DNA from: Syntrophaceae bacterium UBA2188 | GTDB lineage: Bacteria > Desulfobacterota > BSN033 > UBA1163 | Assembly: GCA_002327985.1 (NCBI GenBank) | Contig: DCVM01000008.1 | Span: forward strand, 1-50,886 | DNA length: 50,886 nucleotides | Direction of reading: 5' to 3' | Shown here: in pieces, positions 1 to 8,238 of the stretch | How the letters are laid out: every line of letters begins with the position of its first letter | How positions within the stretch are numbered: the first letter of the stretch is position 1 | The notes under the pieces: model-generated | What the model saw: only the letters and a program-made list of their open reading frames with translations | The model's database searches: none | What the model was told of the DNA's origin: nothing | Position numbers and translations under genes: made by a program

Positions 1-213
1 CGTCACACGTTCGGGTCAAGGTTGGGGATGTTAGGAGCGGATATCAGGACGATTCAAGAATTAATGGGTCATGAAGACATTACGATGACGATGAGGTATT
101 CGCATCCTACCCCGGAACATAAGCGGAATGCGGTCGAATTGCTGGACAAAATAGTCAAGAAAACCGACACCACGGAGAAATTGGAAGAAAAGAGAAAGGT
201 CGTAAGTATCTGA
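1..213 (+). CDS. Tyrosine recombinase (integrase), C-terminal fragment
   Basis: The left edge of the window cuts this gene, so only about 70 C-terminal codons are present. The first visible residues are Arg-His-Thr-Phe, the HxxR-box arginine context of lambda-integrase-family recombinases. A Met-Gly-His motif follows (His codon 24, nt 70-72), then Arg-Tyr-Ser-His nine residues later, whose Tyr (codon 33, nt 97-99) would be the catalytic nucleophile. The family catalyses site-specific strand exchange in integration, excision or dimer resolution. The Lys/Glu-rich tail after the Tyr is typical of phage or island integrases. It ends 12 nt before a tRNA-Arg gene, a usual neighbourhood for integrated elements. 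Whether it is mobile or a resident XerC/D-like enzyme cannot be decided from this fragment. Confidence 0.85.
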   Translation, partial: RHTFGSRLGMLGADIRTIQELMGHEDITMTMRYSHPTPEHKRNAVELLDKIVKKTDTTEKLEEKRKVVSI

Positions 214-225
214 TAATATTAAGAT

Positions 226-302
226 GGGCGATTAGCTCAGTTGGATAGAGCGTTGGTCTCCGGAACCAAAGGCCGTGGGTTCAACTCCCGCATCGCCCAC
301 CA
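226..302 (+). tRNA. tRNA-Arg (anticodon CCG)
   Basis: A 77-nt cloverleaf. The acceptor stem GGGCGAT (226-232) pairs with ATCGCCC (292-298), followed by discriminator A and an encoded CCA (300-302). The anticodon arm is TTGGT, loop CTCCGGA, ACCAA, which places CCG at positions 34-36 and so reads CGG Arg codons. The D arm (AGCTCAGTTGGATAGAGC) and T arm (GTGGGTTCAACTCCCGC) are canonical. A tyrosine recombinase gene ends just upstream of its 5' end. Confidence 0.95.
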
Positions 303-333
303 TCCTTTTTTGATAAGAAGGAGTTGCCCAAGA

Positions 334-762
334 ATGAAAAAATGGATTGGCTTGCTGATTTCCTTGGTGCTGATCATTGGGATGATTTCCATCACCCTTT
401 CTCCCAACCTTTTTAAAAAAACAAGGCCTGAGGAAGCCAAAACAAAGGATTATTGGATTACCCTTGCCCAGAATGAGAGAGAAAAGGAGGAAACAGACCC
501 TCACCTCATTTTGATTTTGAAAGAACTCCAGAAAAAGTTGGACGAATGGTTAAAATCGCTCAATGAAAGGATTGAGAGCGAAGACATCACCCGTTTTGAG
601 GTGCGGTTTTTAGAGATTTTAAGAAATATCTTGGAATGGATCAAAGAGAAGGTCGACGCAAAGATTGAGTCCTCGGGGCAAGAGAAACCCATCAAAAAAC
701 AAAGAAAAGGAATATTCCGAGAAACGCATCAGGAGATTTCTGGAACAGTCCAGAAATCTTGA
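334..762 (+). CDS. Hypothetical membrane-anchored protein
   Basis: About 142 residues, family not recognised. The open frame extends back into the tRNA, but ATG at 334 is chosen because AAGGAG lies at 318-323 and because residues 5-26 then form an N-terminal hydrophobic helix (KKWIGLLISLVLIIGM), either a membrane anchor or an uncleaved signal. The rest is charged and helix-prone, rich in Glu, Lys, Leu and Ile, and may be a coiled coil facing the periplasm. There is no catalytic motif. It starts 31 nt after the tRNA and is followed 28 nt later by an alpha/beta hydrolase on the same strand. Confidence 0.6.
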   Translation: MKKWIGLLISLVLIIGMISITLSPNLFKKTRPEEAKTKDYWITLAQNEREKEETDPHLILILKELQKKLDEWLKSLNERIESEDITRFEVRFLEILRNILEWIKEKVDAKIESSGQEKPIKKQRKGIFRETHQEISGTVQKS

Positions 763-790
763 TTAGAAAATTCACTATAATCATCATGAG

Positions 791-1423
791 ATGATAGAAG
801 AAAAAGTATTTATTCCCTCTACAGGGGGTCAACTGGAAGGCCTCTTGAGTATGCAAGAGGCTTCTTCTTTAAGAGGGGGAGTCATCCTCTGTCATCCTCA
901 TCCGCAGTATGGCGGGGATATGGATCACCCTGTGATCACGACCGCGGCGGAGGTCGCTTCTCAAGAAAGATTCGCTACACTTCGCTTTAACTTCAGAGGG
1001 GTGGGCAGAAGTGAGGGGTCTTACGGAGAGGGAATCGAGGAGATGGAAGATGTGAGGGCCGCTGCCGACTACCTCTATTTAAAACACAGAAATACTCATT
1101 TTCCCCTTGTTCTCGTAGGATATTCTTTTGGAGCTTGGGCAGGTTTACCCATTGCTATTGAAGATGAAAAGTTTGAGGCCATGGCAGCCGTGGCCCCACC
1201 TCTTGAAATTTATGATTTTGGATTTCTGAGAGGCTGTAAAAAGAAAAAACTTTTCCTTGTGGGGAGTCGGGATTTTTTCTGTCCCCTTTCTGTGATGGAG
1301 GAATGGTATGGAGGCCTGGAGGAGCCAAAATCGTTAGCTGTTATTCAGGGGGCAGATCACTTCTTTTTTTCCCACACCCGTTATCTTGTCCAACCGTTAA
1401 GAGAATTTTTTAAGACTATTTAG
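791..1423 (+). CDS. Alpha/beta hydrolase (COG2945-like)
   Basis: A 210-residue cytosolic hydrolase of the compact alpha/beta fold. The nucleophile elbow is Gly-Tyr-Ser-Phe-Gly (Ser112). Asp161 (in GSRDFF) and His190 (in GADHFF) are the probable rest of the triad. The HPHPQYGG motif at 35-42, after the first core strand, and the FRGVGRSEG motif at 68-76 are typical of the short COG2945 'predicted alpha/beta hydrolase' group, which lacks a lid domain. The natural substrate is unknown, with small esters or acyl compounds possible. No strong ribosome binding site precedes the ATG; the start is the first in frame and gives the normal family N-terminus. It converges on an LPS kinase gene with 11 nt between them. 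Confidence 0.85.
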   Translation: MIEEKVFIPSTGGQLEGLLSMQEASSLRGGVILCHPHPQYGGDMDHPVITTAAEVASQERFATLRFNFRGVGRSEGSYGEGIEEMEDVRAAADYLYLKHRNTHFPLVLVGYSFGAWAGLPIAIEDEKFEAMAAVAPPLEIYDFGFLRGCKKKKLFLVGSRDFFCPLSVMEEWYGGLEEPKSLAVIQGADHFFFSHTRYLVQPLREFFKTI

Positions 1424-1434
1424 GGTTCAAGGGT

Positions 1435-2346
1435 TCATGGGTTCGGGGGCCTAGGATTTTCTTCCGCTCGAACTCTCGGACCCTGGACCCCTAAGACCCT
1501 TCCAACCGCCCAGCCCAAACGGTAGAAAAAAGAGCGGATAGAATAGGTTCGAATGGCTCTTTTCGTTGCTTCCCGAATCTTTTGATCCTCCCCTGCATAG
1601 GCTAAAAAGAAACGCCAGCGGTCTGTTCGTGTGATCGGCAAACCGCGGTATTTCCATTTTTCGGCGGAACGGTTGAGACGAAGGAGATTCCTCATTCTTT
1701 CTTGGATAGAGAGTGCTGATTTTCGATAGGAACGATCAAAATCGATCAGCAGAACTTGGTCTCCATTCACTAAGATGTTTTTAAGCTGAAGGTCGCCATG
1801 GAAAAATCCGGCTTGATGAAATTGATGGATTAGAATGCCGGCCAAGCGAATGGTTTTTCGTTTCAGGAGGAGATTTTCCCGCGAAGGTTGTGATCCGATT
1901 TCTTGAAAGTATTGAGTTAAATCTTTGGCATGAGGGATTTCTAACGTAAGGAAATAGGCCTGATAAAAAGGGAAAAAAATACGATGGTGGATAGCACCGA
2001 GAGAAATGATCGTTGGAATGCCACAGGATCGGATTTCTTCTGTTAATGTGAGTTCTTGAAAGGATCTCATCCCGAAGAAATAAAGGTTACCGGTAATGGA
2101 CTGTAAAAGCCCTCCGTGTGAGTATTGGCGGAGAACCATGCTTCTTCCATCCCCAAGAGGAATGGAAGGATGGAGAGTTCGGCCTTTGAGATAACGGGAA
2201 GTTTGGGTGCTTTTTAGGAGGAAGGTTTTTAAATCCTCAATCCCCTGCCTGAGAAGAAGGTTTTTGTATTCATCCTTCAAGAGAATTGAGACTTTCCCTT
2301 TTTCTATCAGTGAAAACGGCAGAGGGATGCGGATATTTTTAAACAT
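1435..2346 (-). CDS. Lipopolysaccharide core kinase (KdkA/WaaP family)
   Basis: A 303-residue kinase-fold protein. The catalytic loop reads His-Gly-Asp-Leu-Gln-Leu-Lys-Asn (183-190) and the metal-binding loop is Asp-Phe-Asp (202-204), the signature of the Kdo-kinase/WaaP (InaA-like) group. These enzymes phosphorylate Kdo or heptose of the LPS inner core at the inner membrane, using ATP. The N-terminal lobe (about 60-150) is diverged but contains the expected Arg-Gln-Tyr-x-His-Gly-Gly turn. It is longer than E. coli-type KdkA. The last ~15 residues are Pro/Arg-rich and are encoded by the word-like repeat DNA that runs past the stop (about 1424-1500), so the true C-terminus may have been extended by a repeat. 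Which sugar it phosphorylates cannot be told. Confidence 0.8.
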   Translation of the reverse strand: MFKNIRIPLPFSLIEKGKVSILLKDEYKNLLLRQGIEDLKTFLLKSTQTSRYLKGRTLHPSIPLGDGRSMVLRQYSHGGLLQSITGNLYFFGMRSFQELTLTEEIRSCGIPTIISLGAIHHRIFFPFYQAYFLTLEIPHAKDLTQYFQEIGSQPSRENLLLKRKTIRLAGILIHQFHQAGFFHGDLQLKNILVNGDQVLLIDFDRSYRKSALSIQERMRNLLRLNRSAEKWKYRGLPITRTDRWRFFLAYAGEDQKIREATKRAIRTYSIRSFFYRLGWAVGRVLGVQGPRVRAEENPRPPNP

Positions 2347-2431
2347 TTTGCACTAAGGTAATGGAATCAATCGGGTTTGTCAACCCTGTGCCACGTTGGG
2401 TTAAAGAGATGGCTAATCCTCAATATGATAT

Positions 2432-2458
2432 TTGACAAGGATTGGACTTTATTATAAT
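2432..2458 (+). promoter_or_regulatory. Candidate sigma-70 promoter of gatB
   Basis: TTGACA (2432-2437) and TATAAT (2453-2458) match both consensus hexamers. The spacer is 15 nt, shorter than the optimal 17. It lies 38 nt upstream of the gatB start in a 149-nt divergent intergenic space, so it most likely drives gatB. Confidence 0.5.
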
Positions 2459-2495
2459 TTTAAATGCAGTCATCTTTGAAAGATAGGAGGTTCTT

Positions 2496-3935
2496 GTGGA
2501 ATATGAACCTGTGATTGGCTTAGAAGTGCATGCCCAGCTTGAGACCCGATCGAAAATATTTTGTGGGTGTTCCACATCCTTTGGGGAAGAGCCGAACACA
2601 CAAACCTGCCCTGTCTGTACCGGACAACCTGGTTCTCTCCCGGTGGTCAATCAAAAGGCGGTGGAGTTTGCAATCAAATTGGGTTTGGCCACCTCCTGTC
2701 GAATTGCGCCCTACAGCCTCTTTGCAAGAAAAAATTATTTCTATCCTGACCTTCCCAAAGGATACCAGATTTCCATGTACGAGTATCCCCTGGCCGAAGA
2801 GGGTTTTATTGATATTGTGGTGGAAGGAAAAAAGAAGCGCATTCAAATCATCCGGATTCATATGGAGGAAGATGCCGGCAAATTAAAGCATGGCGAGACA
2901 CCGGAAACCGAAGCATTCAGCTATGTGGATTTCAATCGAACGGGTGTCCCTCTGGTCGAGATTGTGAGTGGGCCTGATATTCGATCTCCACAGGAGGCGG
3001 GCGATTATTTAAGAAAACTTCGGGCTATCCTCCAATATTTAGAGATCTGCACAGGGGATATGGAGAAAGGCACGTTTCGATGTGATGCCAATGTTTCCGT
3101 GCGGCCAACAGGACAGAAGGAATTCGGCACGAGAACGGAATTGAAGAACATGAATTCTTTCCGTCATGTGGAAAAAGCATTGGAGTTTGAGATCAAACGT
3201 CAAATTGCAATGTTGGAGGATGGAGAAAAGGTTATTCAGGAGACACGACTATGGGATGTGGATCAGGGGATCACGGTTTCGATGAGGGGAAAAGAGGAGG
3301 CTCATGATTATCGCTACTTTCCGGACCCGGATCTGGTTCCGTTAAAGATCGGAGAAAGTTGGGTTGAAGAAATTCGCAAAAGTCTTCCTGAGCTTCCAGA
3401 CAAAAAGAAAAAGAGGTTTATGGAGGCCTATCAGCTTCCTGAGTATGATGCCGACCTCCTCACCTCGACGAAGGCGATGGCCGCTTATTATGAAGAATGT
3501 GTCCGACTCTTTCCTGAGCCCAAGACGGTCAGCAATTGGATGATGGGAGAGCTTCTCAGGGAATTGAAGCGGGATGAAAGGGAGATCGATCGTTGTCCTG
3601 TGACTCCCGAACATCTCACAGATATGCTTTTGATGATCAAAGAAGGAACGATCAGCGGAAAGATTGCCAAGGACGTTTTCGTAGAGATGTATCGAACGGG
3701 GGAACGTGCGGAGAAGATTGTTCGAGAAAAGGGTTGGATTCAAATTCTGGACGGGAGAGAGATAGAAAAAGCCATTAAAAAGGCGATGGAATCCAATCCA
3801 AAGCAGGTGGAAGATTACCGGAAGGGAAAGGAGAAAATCTTTGGTTTCTTCGTGGGGGAGGTGATGAAGGAGACCAAGGGAAAGGCCAATCCAAAGTTGG
3901 TCAATGAGCTGCTCCGCGAGAGACTAAAAAACTGA
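2496..3935 (+). CDS. gatB: Aspartyl/glutamyl-tRNA amidotransferase subunit B
   Basis: 479 residues, full length for GatB. Within GatCAB it binds misacylated Glu-tRNA(Gln) or Asp-tRNA(Asn) and activates the acyl group for amidation with ammonia channelled from GatA. The N-terminus EPVIGLEVHAQL, the zinc-ligand cysteines C23, C25, C38 and C41, the YPDLPKGYQIS motif and EDAGK are all present. The C-terminal helical and YqeY-like tail ends in NPKLVNELLRERL. The start is GTG at 2496, preceded by AGGAGG (2485-2490) with 5-nt spacing. gatA and gatC are not adjacent, so the subunits are probably encoded elsewhere. A good sigma-70-like promoter lies upstream. Confidence 0.97.
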   Translation: MEYEPVIGLEVHAQLETRSKIFCGCSTSFGEEPNTQTCPVCTGQPGSLPVVNQKAVEFAIKLGLATSCRIAPYSLFARKNYFYPDLPKGYQISMYEYPLAEEGFIDIVVEGKKKRIQIIRIHMEEDAGKLKHGETPETEAFSYVDFNRTGVPLVEIVSGPDIRSPQEAGDYLRKLRAILQYLEICTGDMEKGTFRCDANVSVRPTGQKEFGTRTELKNMNSFRHVEKALEFEIKRQIAMLEDGEKVIQETRLWDVDQGITVSMRGKEEAHDYRYFPDPDLVPLKIGESWVEEIRKSLPELPDKKKKRFMEAYQLPEYDADLLTSTKAMAAYYEECVRLFPEPKTVSNWMMGELLRELKRDEREIDRCPVTPEHLTDMLLMIKEGTISGKIAKDVFVEMYRTGERAEKIVREKGWIQILDGREIEKAIKKAMESNPKQVEDYRKGKEKIFGFFVGEVMKETKGKANPKLVNELLRERLKN

Positions 3936-3999
3936 GGTTAAGGTTGAGGTTGAGCCAAAATCTGTGTAATCGACATTTGGTAATCGGTGTAATCAAATC

Positions 4000-5031
4000 A
4001 TGAAATTCAAAACCATTGAATGGAAGAATGATTGCGTGAGGATCCTCGACCAGAGGAGACTTCCCCAGGAAGTCCGATATCTGGTTTGCCGGGATGCCTC
4101 TTCCATAGCGCAGGCTATTCGAACTATGGCTATCCGAGGTGCGCCAGCAATCGGGGTCGCTGCTGCCATGGGGATTGCTTTTGCCGCAAAAAAGAATCTA
4201 TTCCTTCCCCCCCAAGCCTTCCTTAAAAGCTTTGAGAAGATTTGTGATAAAATGAGAAAGACAAGACCCACGGCAGTCAACCTTTTCTGGGCCATCAACC
4301 GGATGAAGGGGATATTCAATGAGTCTTCTCTTGATGTTAAAAAGATGGGAGTTAGGTTGGAAAAGGAGGCCCTCAAAATTTACAGCGAGGATATCGAAAT
4401 TAATCGAAAGATAGGAGAGCATGGTAAGGATCTTATTAAAAATGGCTCAGGGATCCTTACCCATTGCAATGCAGGGGCTTTGGCAACTGCTGGCTATGGC
4501 ACAGCCCTTGGGGTGCTCTATGCGGCCTGGGCAGAAGGTAAAAGATTCCATGTCTACGTCGATGAGACCAGGCCTATGCTTCAGGGAGCAAGGTTAACAG
4601 CCTGGGAGCTCAGGCAGACAAAAATTCCGATAACGGTCTTAACCGATAATATGGCGGGCTGGTTGATGAGCCAGCAAAAAATCAACATGGTGATTGTGGG
4701 AGCAGATCGAATTGCCCGGAATGGGGATACGGCAAACAAGATTGGAACCTATGGCCTAGCTGTTCTCTCAAAATATCATCACATCCCTTTCTATGTTGCA
4801 GCTCCCATGTCCACCATTGATCTGACAGTCGCCTCTGGACGGGATATTCCAATTGAAGAAAGAGATATCAAAGAAGTGACCCATTTTCGAGGGTACCCTG
4901 TCACCCCTAAAGGAGTAAAAGCCTATAACCCAGCTTTCGATGTGACCCCCTACTCCCTGATTCATACCATTATCACGGAAAAAGGGCTGATTCGAAAACC
5001 CTTTCATAAGAATTTAAAAAAATGTTTGTAA
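4000..5031 (+). CDS. mtnA: Methylthioribose-1-phosphate isomerase
   Basis: 343 residues of the eIF2B-alpha-like isomerase family. MtnA converts 5-methylthioribose-1-phosphate to the ribulose form in methionine salvage. Visible hallmarks are IEWK at the N-terminus, the RGAPAIG substrate loop (46-52), the catalytic Cys156 in THCNAG and Asp236 in VGADRI. The C-terminal FDVTPY motif is also present. It could act on related 5-deoxyribose phosphates. No Shine-Dalgarno is visible before the ATG, but the N-terminus aligns with the family. It is followed by a SAM-hydrolysing enzyme, which also sits in SAM/MTA metabolism. The 64-nt upstream gap is filled by word-like repeat DNA. Confidence 0.93.
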   Translation: MKFKTIEWKNDCVRILDQRRLPQEVRYLVCRDASSIAQAIRTMAIRGAPAIGVAAAMGIAFAAKKNLFLPPQAFLKSFEKICDKMRKTRPTAVNLFWAINRMKGIFNESSLDVKKMGVRLEKEALKIYSEDIEINRKIGEHGKDLIKNGSGILTHCNAGALATAGYGTALGVLYAAWAEGKRFHVYVDETRPMLQGARLTAWELRQTKIPITVLTDNMAGWLMSQQKINMVIVGADRIARNGDTANKIGTYGLAVLSKYHHIPFYVAAPMSTIDLTVASGRDIPIEERDIKEVTHFRGYPVTPKGVKAYNPAFDVTPYSLIHTIITEKGLIRKPFHKNLKKCL

Positions 5032-5064
5032 CTATAGTCTCGGTTGGGGTGACGATGCTGGTAT

Positions 5065-5102
5065 CCCTGCCTGCCCTGCCTACCGGCAGTCAGGCGGCAG
5101 GG
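5065..5102. repeat. GC-rich imperfect palindrome (REP-like)
   Basis: An inverted repeat whose arms begin CCCTGCC and end GGCAGGG, around a TACCGGCA centre, with internal CTGCC/GGCAG copies. It sits in the 196-nt gap between mtnA and the SAM hydrolase gene. A related CCTGC-TGCAGGCAGG palindrome occurs near 39435. Confidence 0.6.
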
Positions 5103-5227
5103 AGGCGTTTCGTATTTCGTCAAAAAGGTTAGCGTTAAAGATTTAGAAGACGAACATCGTAGCCGTTTGACGATATGGGCATCTTTGCCGTTGCCGTTAG
5201 ACAAAGCATTTATTTTCTAAGCAATCA

Positions 5228-6028
5228 ATGAAGAACTCAATTATTACTCTGCTCACCGATTTTGGTACAAAAGATCATTATGTGGCCTCGATGAAAGGAG
5301 TGATTTTAAGTATCAATCCCCGGGTTACCCTGATTGATATTACCCACGAAGTGCACCCGCACGATATTCAGGAAGGCGCTTTCATCCTGGCCAATAGTTA
5401 TTCCTGTTTCCCCAAAGGGACGATTCACCTTTCTGTGGTGGATCCTGGGGTAGGGGGGATAAGAAACCCTATTCTTCTTGTGACTCAAAAATATTTTTTT
5501 GTAGGTCCTGACAATGGTCTTTTTACTCTCATTTCACAGAGGGAAAAAGTTAAGCAGGCGGTGGTCCTCACCAATAAGAAATATTTTTTACTGGAAGTCA
5601 GCAGTTCCTTTCATGGGAGAGACCTCTTTGCCCCCGTGGCTGCGCATCTCTCAACCGGTGTTGCCCCCTCAACCTTTGGGGAGAGGACGGATCATTGGGT
5701 GGAGCTCGCCTTGGGCAAACCTGAATTAAGGGGCGACAGGTTGATCGGGGAGGTCATCCATATCGACACCTTTGGCAATCTCGTCAGCAATATTGATGAG
5801 AAAACCCTTTTCCGGTTTATGAAAGATCGACCTTTGGTAATCCATGCAGGAAGGAAGATTATCCATGGCTTAAAAAAAAGGTATGAGGAGGAAGAGAAAG
5901 GGAAACCCATTGCAATTCTCGGAAGCGGAGGGTTTCTCGAAATTTCTATAAGAGAAGGAAGTGCTCAAGAATTTCTGAAATTTAAGAGGGGAGATCAAAT
6001 CATACTACAAGTGATCAGTGATCAGTAA
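5228..6028 (+). CDS. SAM hydrolase (SAM hydroxide adenosyltransferase, DUF62)
   Basis: 266 residues of the SAM-dependent halogenase/hydroxide adenosyltransferase family. The non-halogenating members use water to split S-adenosylmethionine into adenosine and methionine. The N-terminal TDFG motif (Asp11) and the Asp72-Arg79-His129 set (VVDPGVGG, RNP, FHGRD) match the catalytic triad of the hydrolases. The halogenase-specific loop is not apparent. The two-domain length is normal. The last codons (Val-Ile-Ser-Asp-Gln) are read from an AGTGATC word repeat that continues beyond the stop, so the extreme C-terminus is repeat-derived. There is no obvious ribosome binding site. Confidence 0.88.
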   Translation: MKNSIITLLTDFGTKDHYVASMKGVILSINPRVTLIDITHEVHPHDIQEGAFILANSYSCFPKGTIHLSVVDPGVGGIRNPILLVTQKYFFVGPDNGLFTLISQREKVKQAVVLTNKKYFLLEVSSSFHGRDLFAPVAAHLSTGVAPSTFGERTDHWVELALGKPELRGDRLIGEVIHIDTFGNLVSNIDEKTLFRFMKDRPLVIHAGRKIIHGLKKRYEEEEKGKPIAILGSGGFLEISIREGSAQEFLKFKRGDQIILQVISDQ

Positions 6029-6040
6029 TCAGTGATCAGT
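6010..6040. repeat. Short degenerate tandem repeat
   Basis: Roughly four copies of AGTGATC/AGTAATC overlap the 3' end of the SAM hydrolase gene. Each unit contains the TGATCA palindrome. The style matches other word-like intergenic runs in this window. Confidence 0.7.
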
Positions 6041-6085
6041 TAATTTTATTTTTTAAACAGGTTATGGACGCCAGTTAAGGAGTAA

Positions 6086-7234
6086 ATGATGATTTCTAAG
6101 AAAGCAAAAGAGATTCCTCCGTTCATTGTGATGGATGTGATGGAAGAGGCTCAAAAATTGGAGAGGATGGGGGAACATATCATTCATCTGGAAGTGGGGG
6201 AGCCGGATTTCGACACCCCCGAATGTATCAATGAAGCGGGTTACCGTGCGATTTGTGATGGAAAGACCCATTATACCCACAGCATGGGCTTAATCGAGTT
6301 AAGGGAAGCCGTCGCTGAGGATTATTGGAAAAAATATCGGGTGAAGGTGTCACCCGAACAAATTCTTGTGACTTCAGGGACCTCTCCGGCCATGCTTCTT
6401 CTTTTTTCCGCTTTATTGGAAGAGGGCGATGAGGTGATCCTTTCCAACCCTTATTATCCCTGTTATCCCAATATCATTCGGTTTGTTGACGGAATCCCTG
6501 TCTTTGTCAAGGTGTTGGAAGAAGAAGCTTTCCAGTATCTTCCCGAGATGATTGAAGAGAAACTAAGCCTGAAAGTTAAAGGAATCATGATCAATTCACC
6601 TTCCAATCCTACCGGAAATGTGATGTCTGCGGAGAGAATGAAGAAGATCTCAGAATTCTCTCCTTTTATTCTCTCTGATGAAATTTATCATGGGTTGGTC
6701 TATGAAGGCGAGGCCCATTCGATTCTTGAGTTCACGGATCATGCTTTTGTCATTAATGGTTTCTCAAAACTCTATGCGATGACCGGATGGAGACTCGGAT
6801 ACCTGATCGCACCCAAGGAGTTTATCAGGCCCATGCAAAAACTCCAGCAGAACCTTTTCATCTCGGCCAGTTCCTTTGGCCAATGGGGGGCCCTGGTTGG
6901 CCTAAAAGAGGCTGAGAAAGATATTCAAAAAATGCGAGATACCTACGACCAGCGACGCCGTTTTTTAATTCCCAGGCTGAGAGAACTGGGATTTGGAATC
7001 ACGGTAGAGCCCACAGGAGCTTTTTATACGTTGGCCAACGCAAAAAGATTTTCCAACGATTCTTATCGATTGGCCTTTGACATCCTCAAAGAGGCAAAGG
7101 TGGGCGTGGCCCCCGGCATCGATTTTGGAACAAATGCAGAGGGATATCTCAGATTTTGTTACGCCAATTCCCTGGAGAACATTGCCGAGGGGATGAATAG
7201 GTTGGAAAGGTACTTAAAGAAATACCGAGCATAA
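6086..7234 (+). CDS. PLP-dependent aminotransferase, class I/II
   Basis: 382 residues, fold type I aminotransferase of the aspartate/aromatic group. The PLP lysine is Lys228 in NGFSKLYAMTGWR. Other active-site elements are SPSNPTG (171-177), SDEIY (197-201), Arg236 and a C-terminal Arg in GYLRFCYAN that binds the substrate carboxylate. The N-terminal LEVGEPDFDTP loop is typical. Amino-acid specificity cannot be assigned; the LL-diaminopimelate, alanine and aspartate types all remain possible. AAGGAG at 6077-6082 gives better spacing to the second ATG at 6089 than to the first at 6086. The gene appears monocistronic. Confidence 0.9.
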   Translation: MMISKKAKEIPPFIVMDVMEEAQKLERMGEHIIHLEVGEPDFDTPECINEAGYRAICDGKTHYTHSMGLIELREAVAEDYWKKYRVKVSPEQILVTSGTSPAMLLLFSALLEEGDEVILSNPYYPCYPNIIRFVDGIPVFVKVLEEEAFQYLPEMIEEKLSLKVKGIMINSPSNPTGNVMSAERMKKISEFSPFILSDEIYHGLVYEGEAHSILEFTDHAFVINGFSKLYAMTGWRLGYLIAPKEFIRPMQKLQQNLFISASSFGQWGALVGLKEAEKDIQKMRDTYDQRRRFLIPRLRELGFGITVEPTGAFYTLANAKRFSNDSYRLAFDILKEAKVGVAPGIDFGTNAEGYLRFCYANSLENIAEGMNRLERYLKKYRA

Positions 7235-7388
7235 ACCTTATCGCTTTAATTGTATGGTACGACCTCAATTCTTAATAAAAATAATTGGAGCATCACAAAA
7301 CCTTAGGTGACGTAGAGTGGGGTGGGTGTTTAGTTCCTTTAAGCAAAATTGACAACTGGAACTGAGCGATTGATCGCAAAACTCTTTT

Positions 7389-7507
7389 TTGTGCCACTTA
7401 ATGCGCTCAATTTCTTATAGTGTTGTTGTCTCAAGATAACTTTCACCGCAGTGTGGACATGTAATAATAGGGACATTTTCTATGACCAATATGTCCTTGC
7501 TCTTACA
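7389..7507 (-). pseudogene. Remnant of YgiT/MqsA-type zinc-finger antitoxin
   Basis: Read leftward in the minus frame, this reads VIENVPIITCPHCGESYLE, then a stop (7415-7417), then EIERIKWHKKE. This is the central CxxC region of YgiT-type zinc-finger proteins, usually antitoxin partners of RelE-like or DUF4258 toxins. The start and the first CxxC are missing because the endonuclease V gene ends where they should be, and the reading frame is broken by a TAA. No toxin gene remains. The rest of the 268-nt gap (7235-7388) shows nothing recognisable. Confidence 0.6.
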
Positions 7508-8195
7508 TTAAGTAGGGTACATATACTTTACTTTTCCTCTTAATCATTCGGGAGGCCTGATGGGCTTTTCTTAAGGGTTCGGGAAAACGGAATCCCCGAC
7601 AGCTTTCAAGGACGAGTTCGATACTCGTCATCAAATCAATTCGATGGCCAGGAGAGATAAAAAGAGGCTTCACGCTATCTTTCGTTCTTAAAACAGCACC
7701 TACTTTTTTCCCTTCTTTTCGAATCCACTCATAACTTCCTTTAGGAAGTCCTGGAGAAGTAAATTCACGTAACAAAGGGGTCTTGGCACAACCGATCGAT
7801 GGGAGATCAAACACTAAACCCATATGCGAGGCAAGGCCTATTCCTCTGGGATGGGCAATGCCTTGACCATCAAACATCATGAGATCAGGTTTTGTTTTTA
7901 ACTTCTGAAAGGTTTTGATCAGAATGGGTCCTTCCCGGAAACTCAAGAGGGTAGGGATGTAGGAGAATGGAACTTTTCCATCACAGGTGGCGGCCTCAAG
8001 GATTTCCATTTGGGGAAATGACAGAACAACGATCGCACCGAAAAGACGATTCTCACTTTTTGAGTAGGCGACATCTCCTCCTCCGATGGCGTTTATTTTC
8101 GAAGAGGGGTTTTTTAGAATAATCTGATTCTTTAATATTTCCTGAATTCGGATGGCTTCTTTTGGGCTGACGTTCCAAGGATGGAGTGGATTCAT
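7503..8195 (-). CDS. nfi: Endonuclease V (deoxyinosine 3' endonuclease)
   Basis: 230 residues. The enzyme nicks DNA at the second phosphodiester 3' to deoxyinosine and starts repair of deaminated adenine. All landmark motifs are present: Asp41 in GGDVAY, the wedge and metal motif YIPTLLSFREGP with Glu88, Asp109 in MFDGQGIAHPR, Lys138 in CAKTP, and ISPGHRIDL with His184. Length is normal for bacterial Nfi. The start at 8195 gives the usual N-terminus. The 3' end abuts a decayed antitoxin remnant. A perfect palindrome (8215-8230) sits just upstream. Confidence 0.95.
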   Translation of the reverse strand: MNPLHPWNVSPKEAIRIQEILKNQIILKNPSSKINAIGGGDVAYSKSENRLFGAIVVLSFPQMEILEAATCDGKVPFSYIPTLLSFREGPILIKTFQKLKTKPDLMMFDGQGIAHPRGIGLASHMGLVFDLPSIGCAKTPLLREFTSPGLPKGSYEWIRKEGKKVGAVLRTKDSVKPLFISPGHRIDLMTSIELVLESCRGFRFPEPLRKAHQASRMIKRKSKVYVPYLM

Positions 8196-8213
8196 TATCT
8201 CGCTATCCGCATA

Positions 8214-8230
8214 GCGCTAAGCGCTTAGCG
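8214..8230. repeat. Perfect palindrome CGCTAAGCGCTTAGCG
   Basis: A 16-bp perfect palindrome (8215-8230) between two leftward genes. It is preceded by a second small hairpin (CGCTAT, loop, ATAGCG at about 8201-8216). Thirteen bases, GCGCTAAGCGCTT, recur exactly at 39421-39433. Confidence 0.7.
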
Positions 8231-8238
8231 TCTTTAAG

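Noticed and set aside
241..333. N-terminal extension of the small membrane protein through the tRNA
   Set aside because: The frame is open by chance across tRNA-Arg. A ribosome binding site and a hydrophobic N-terminus support ATG 334.
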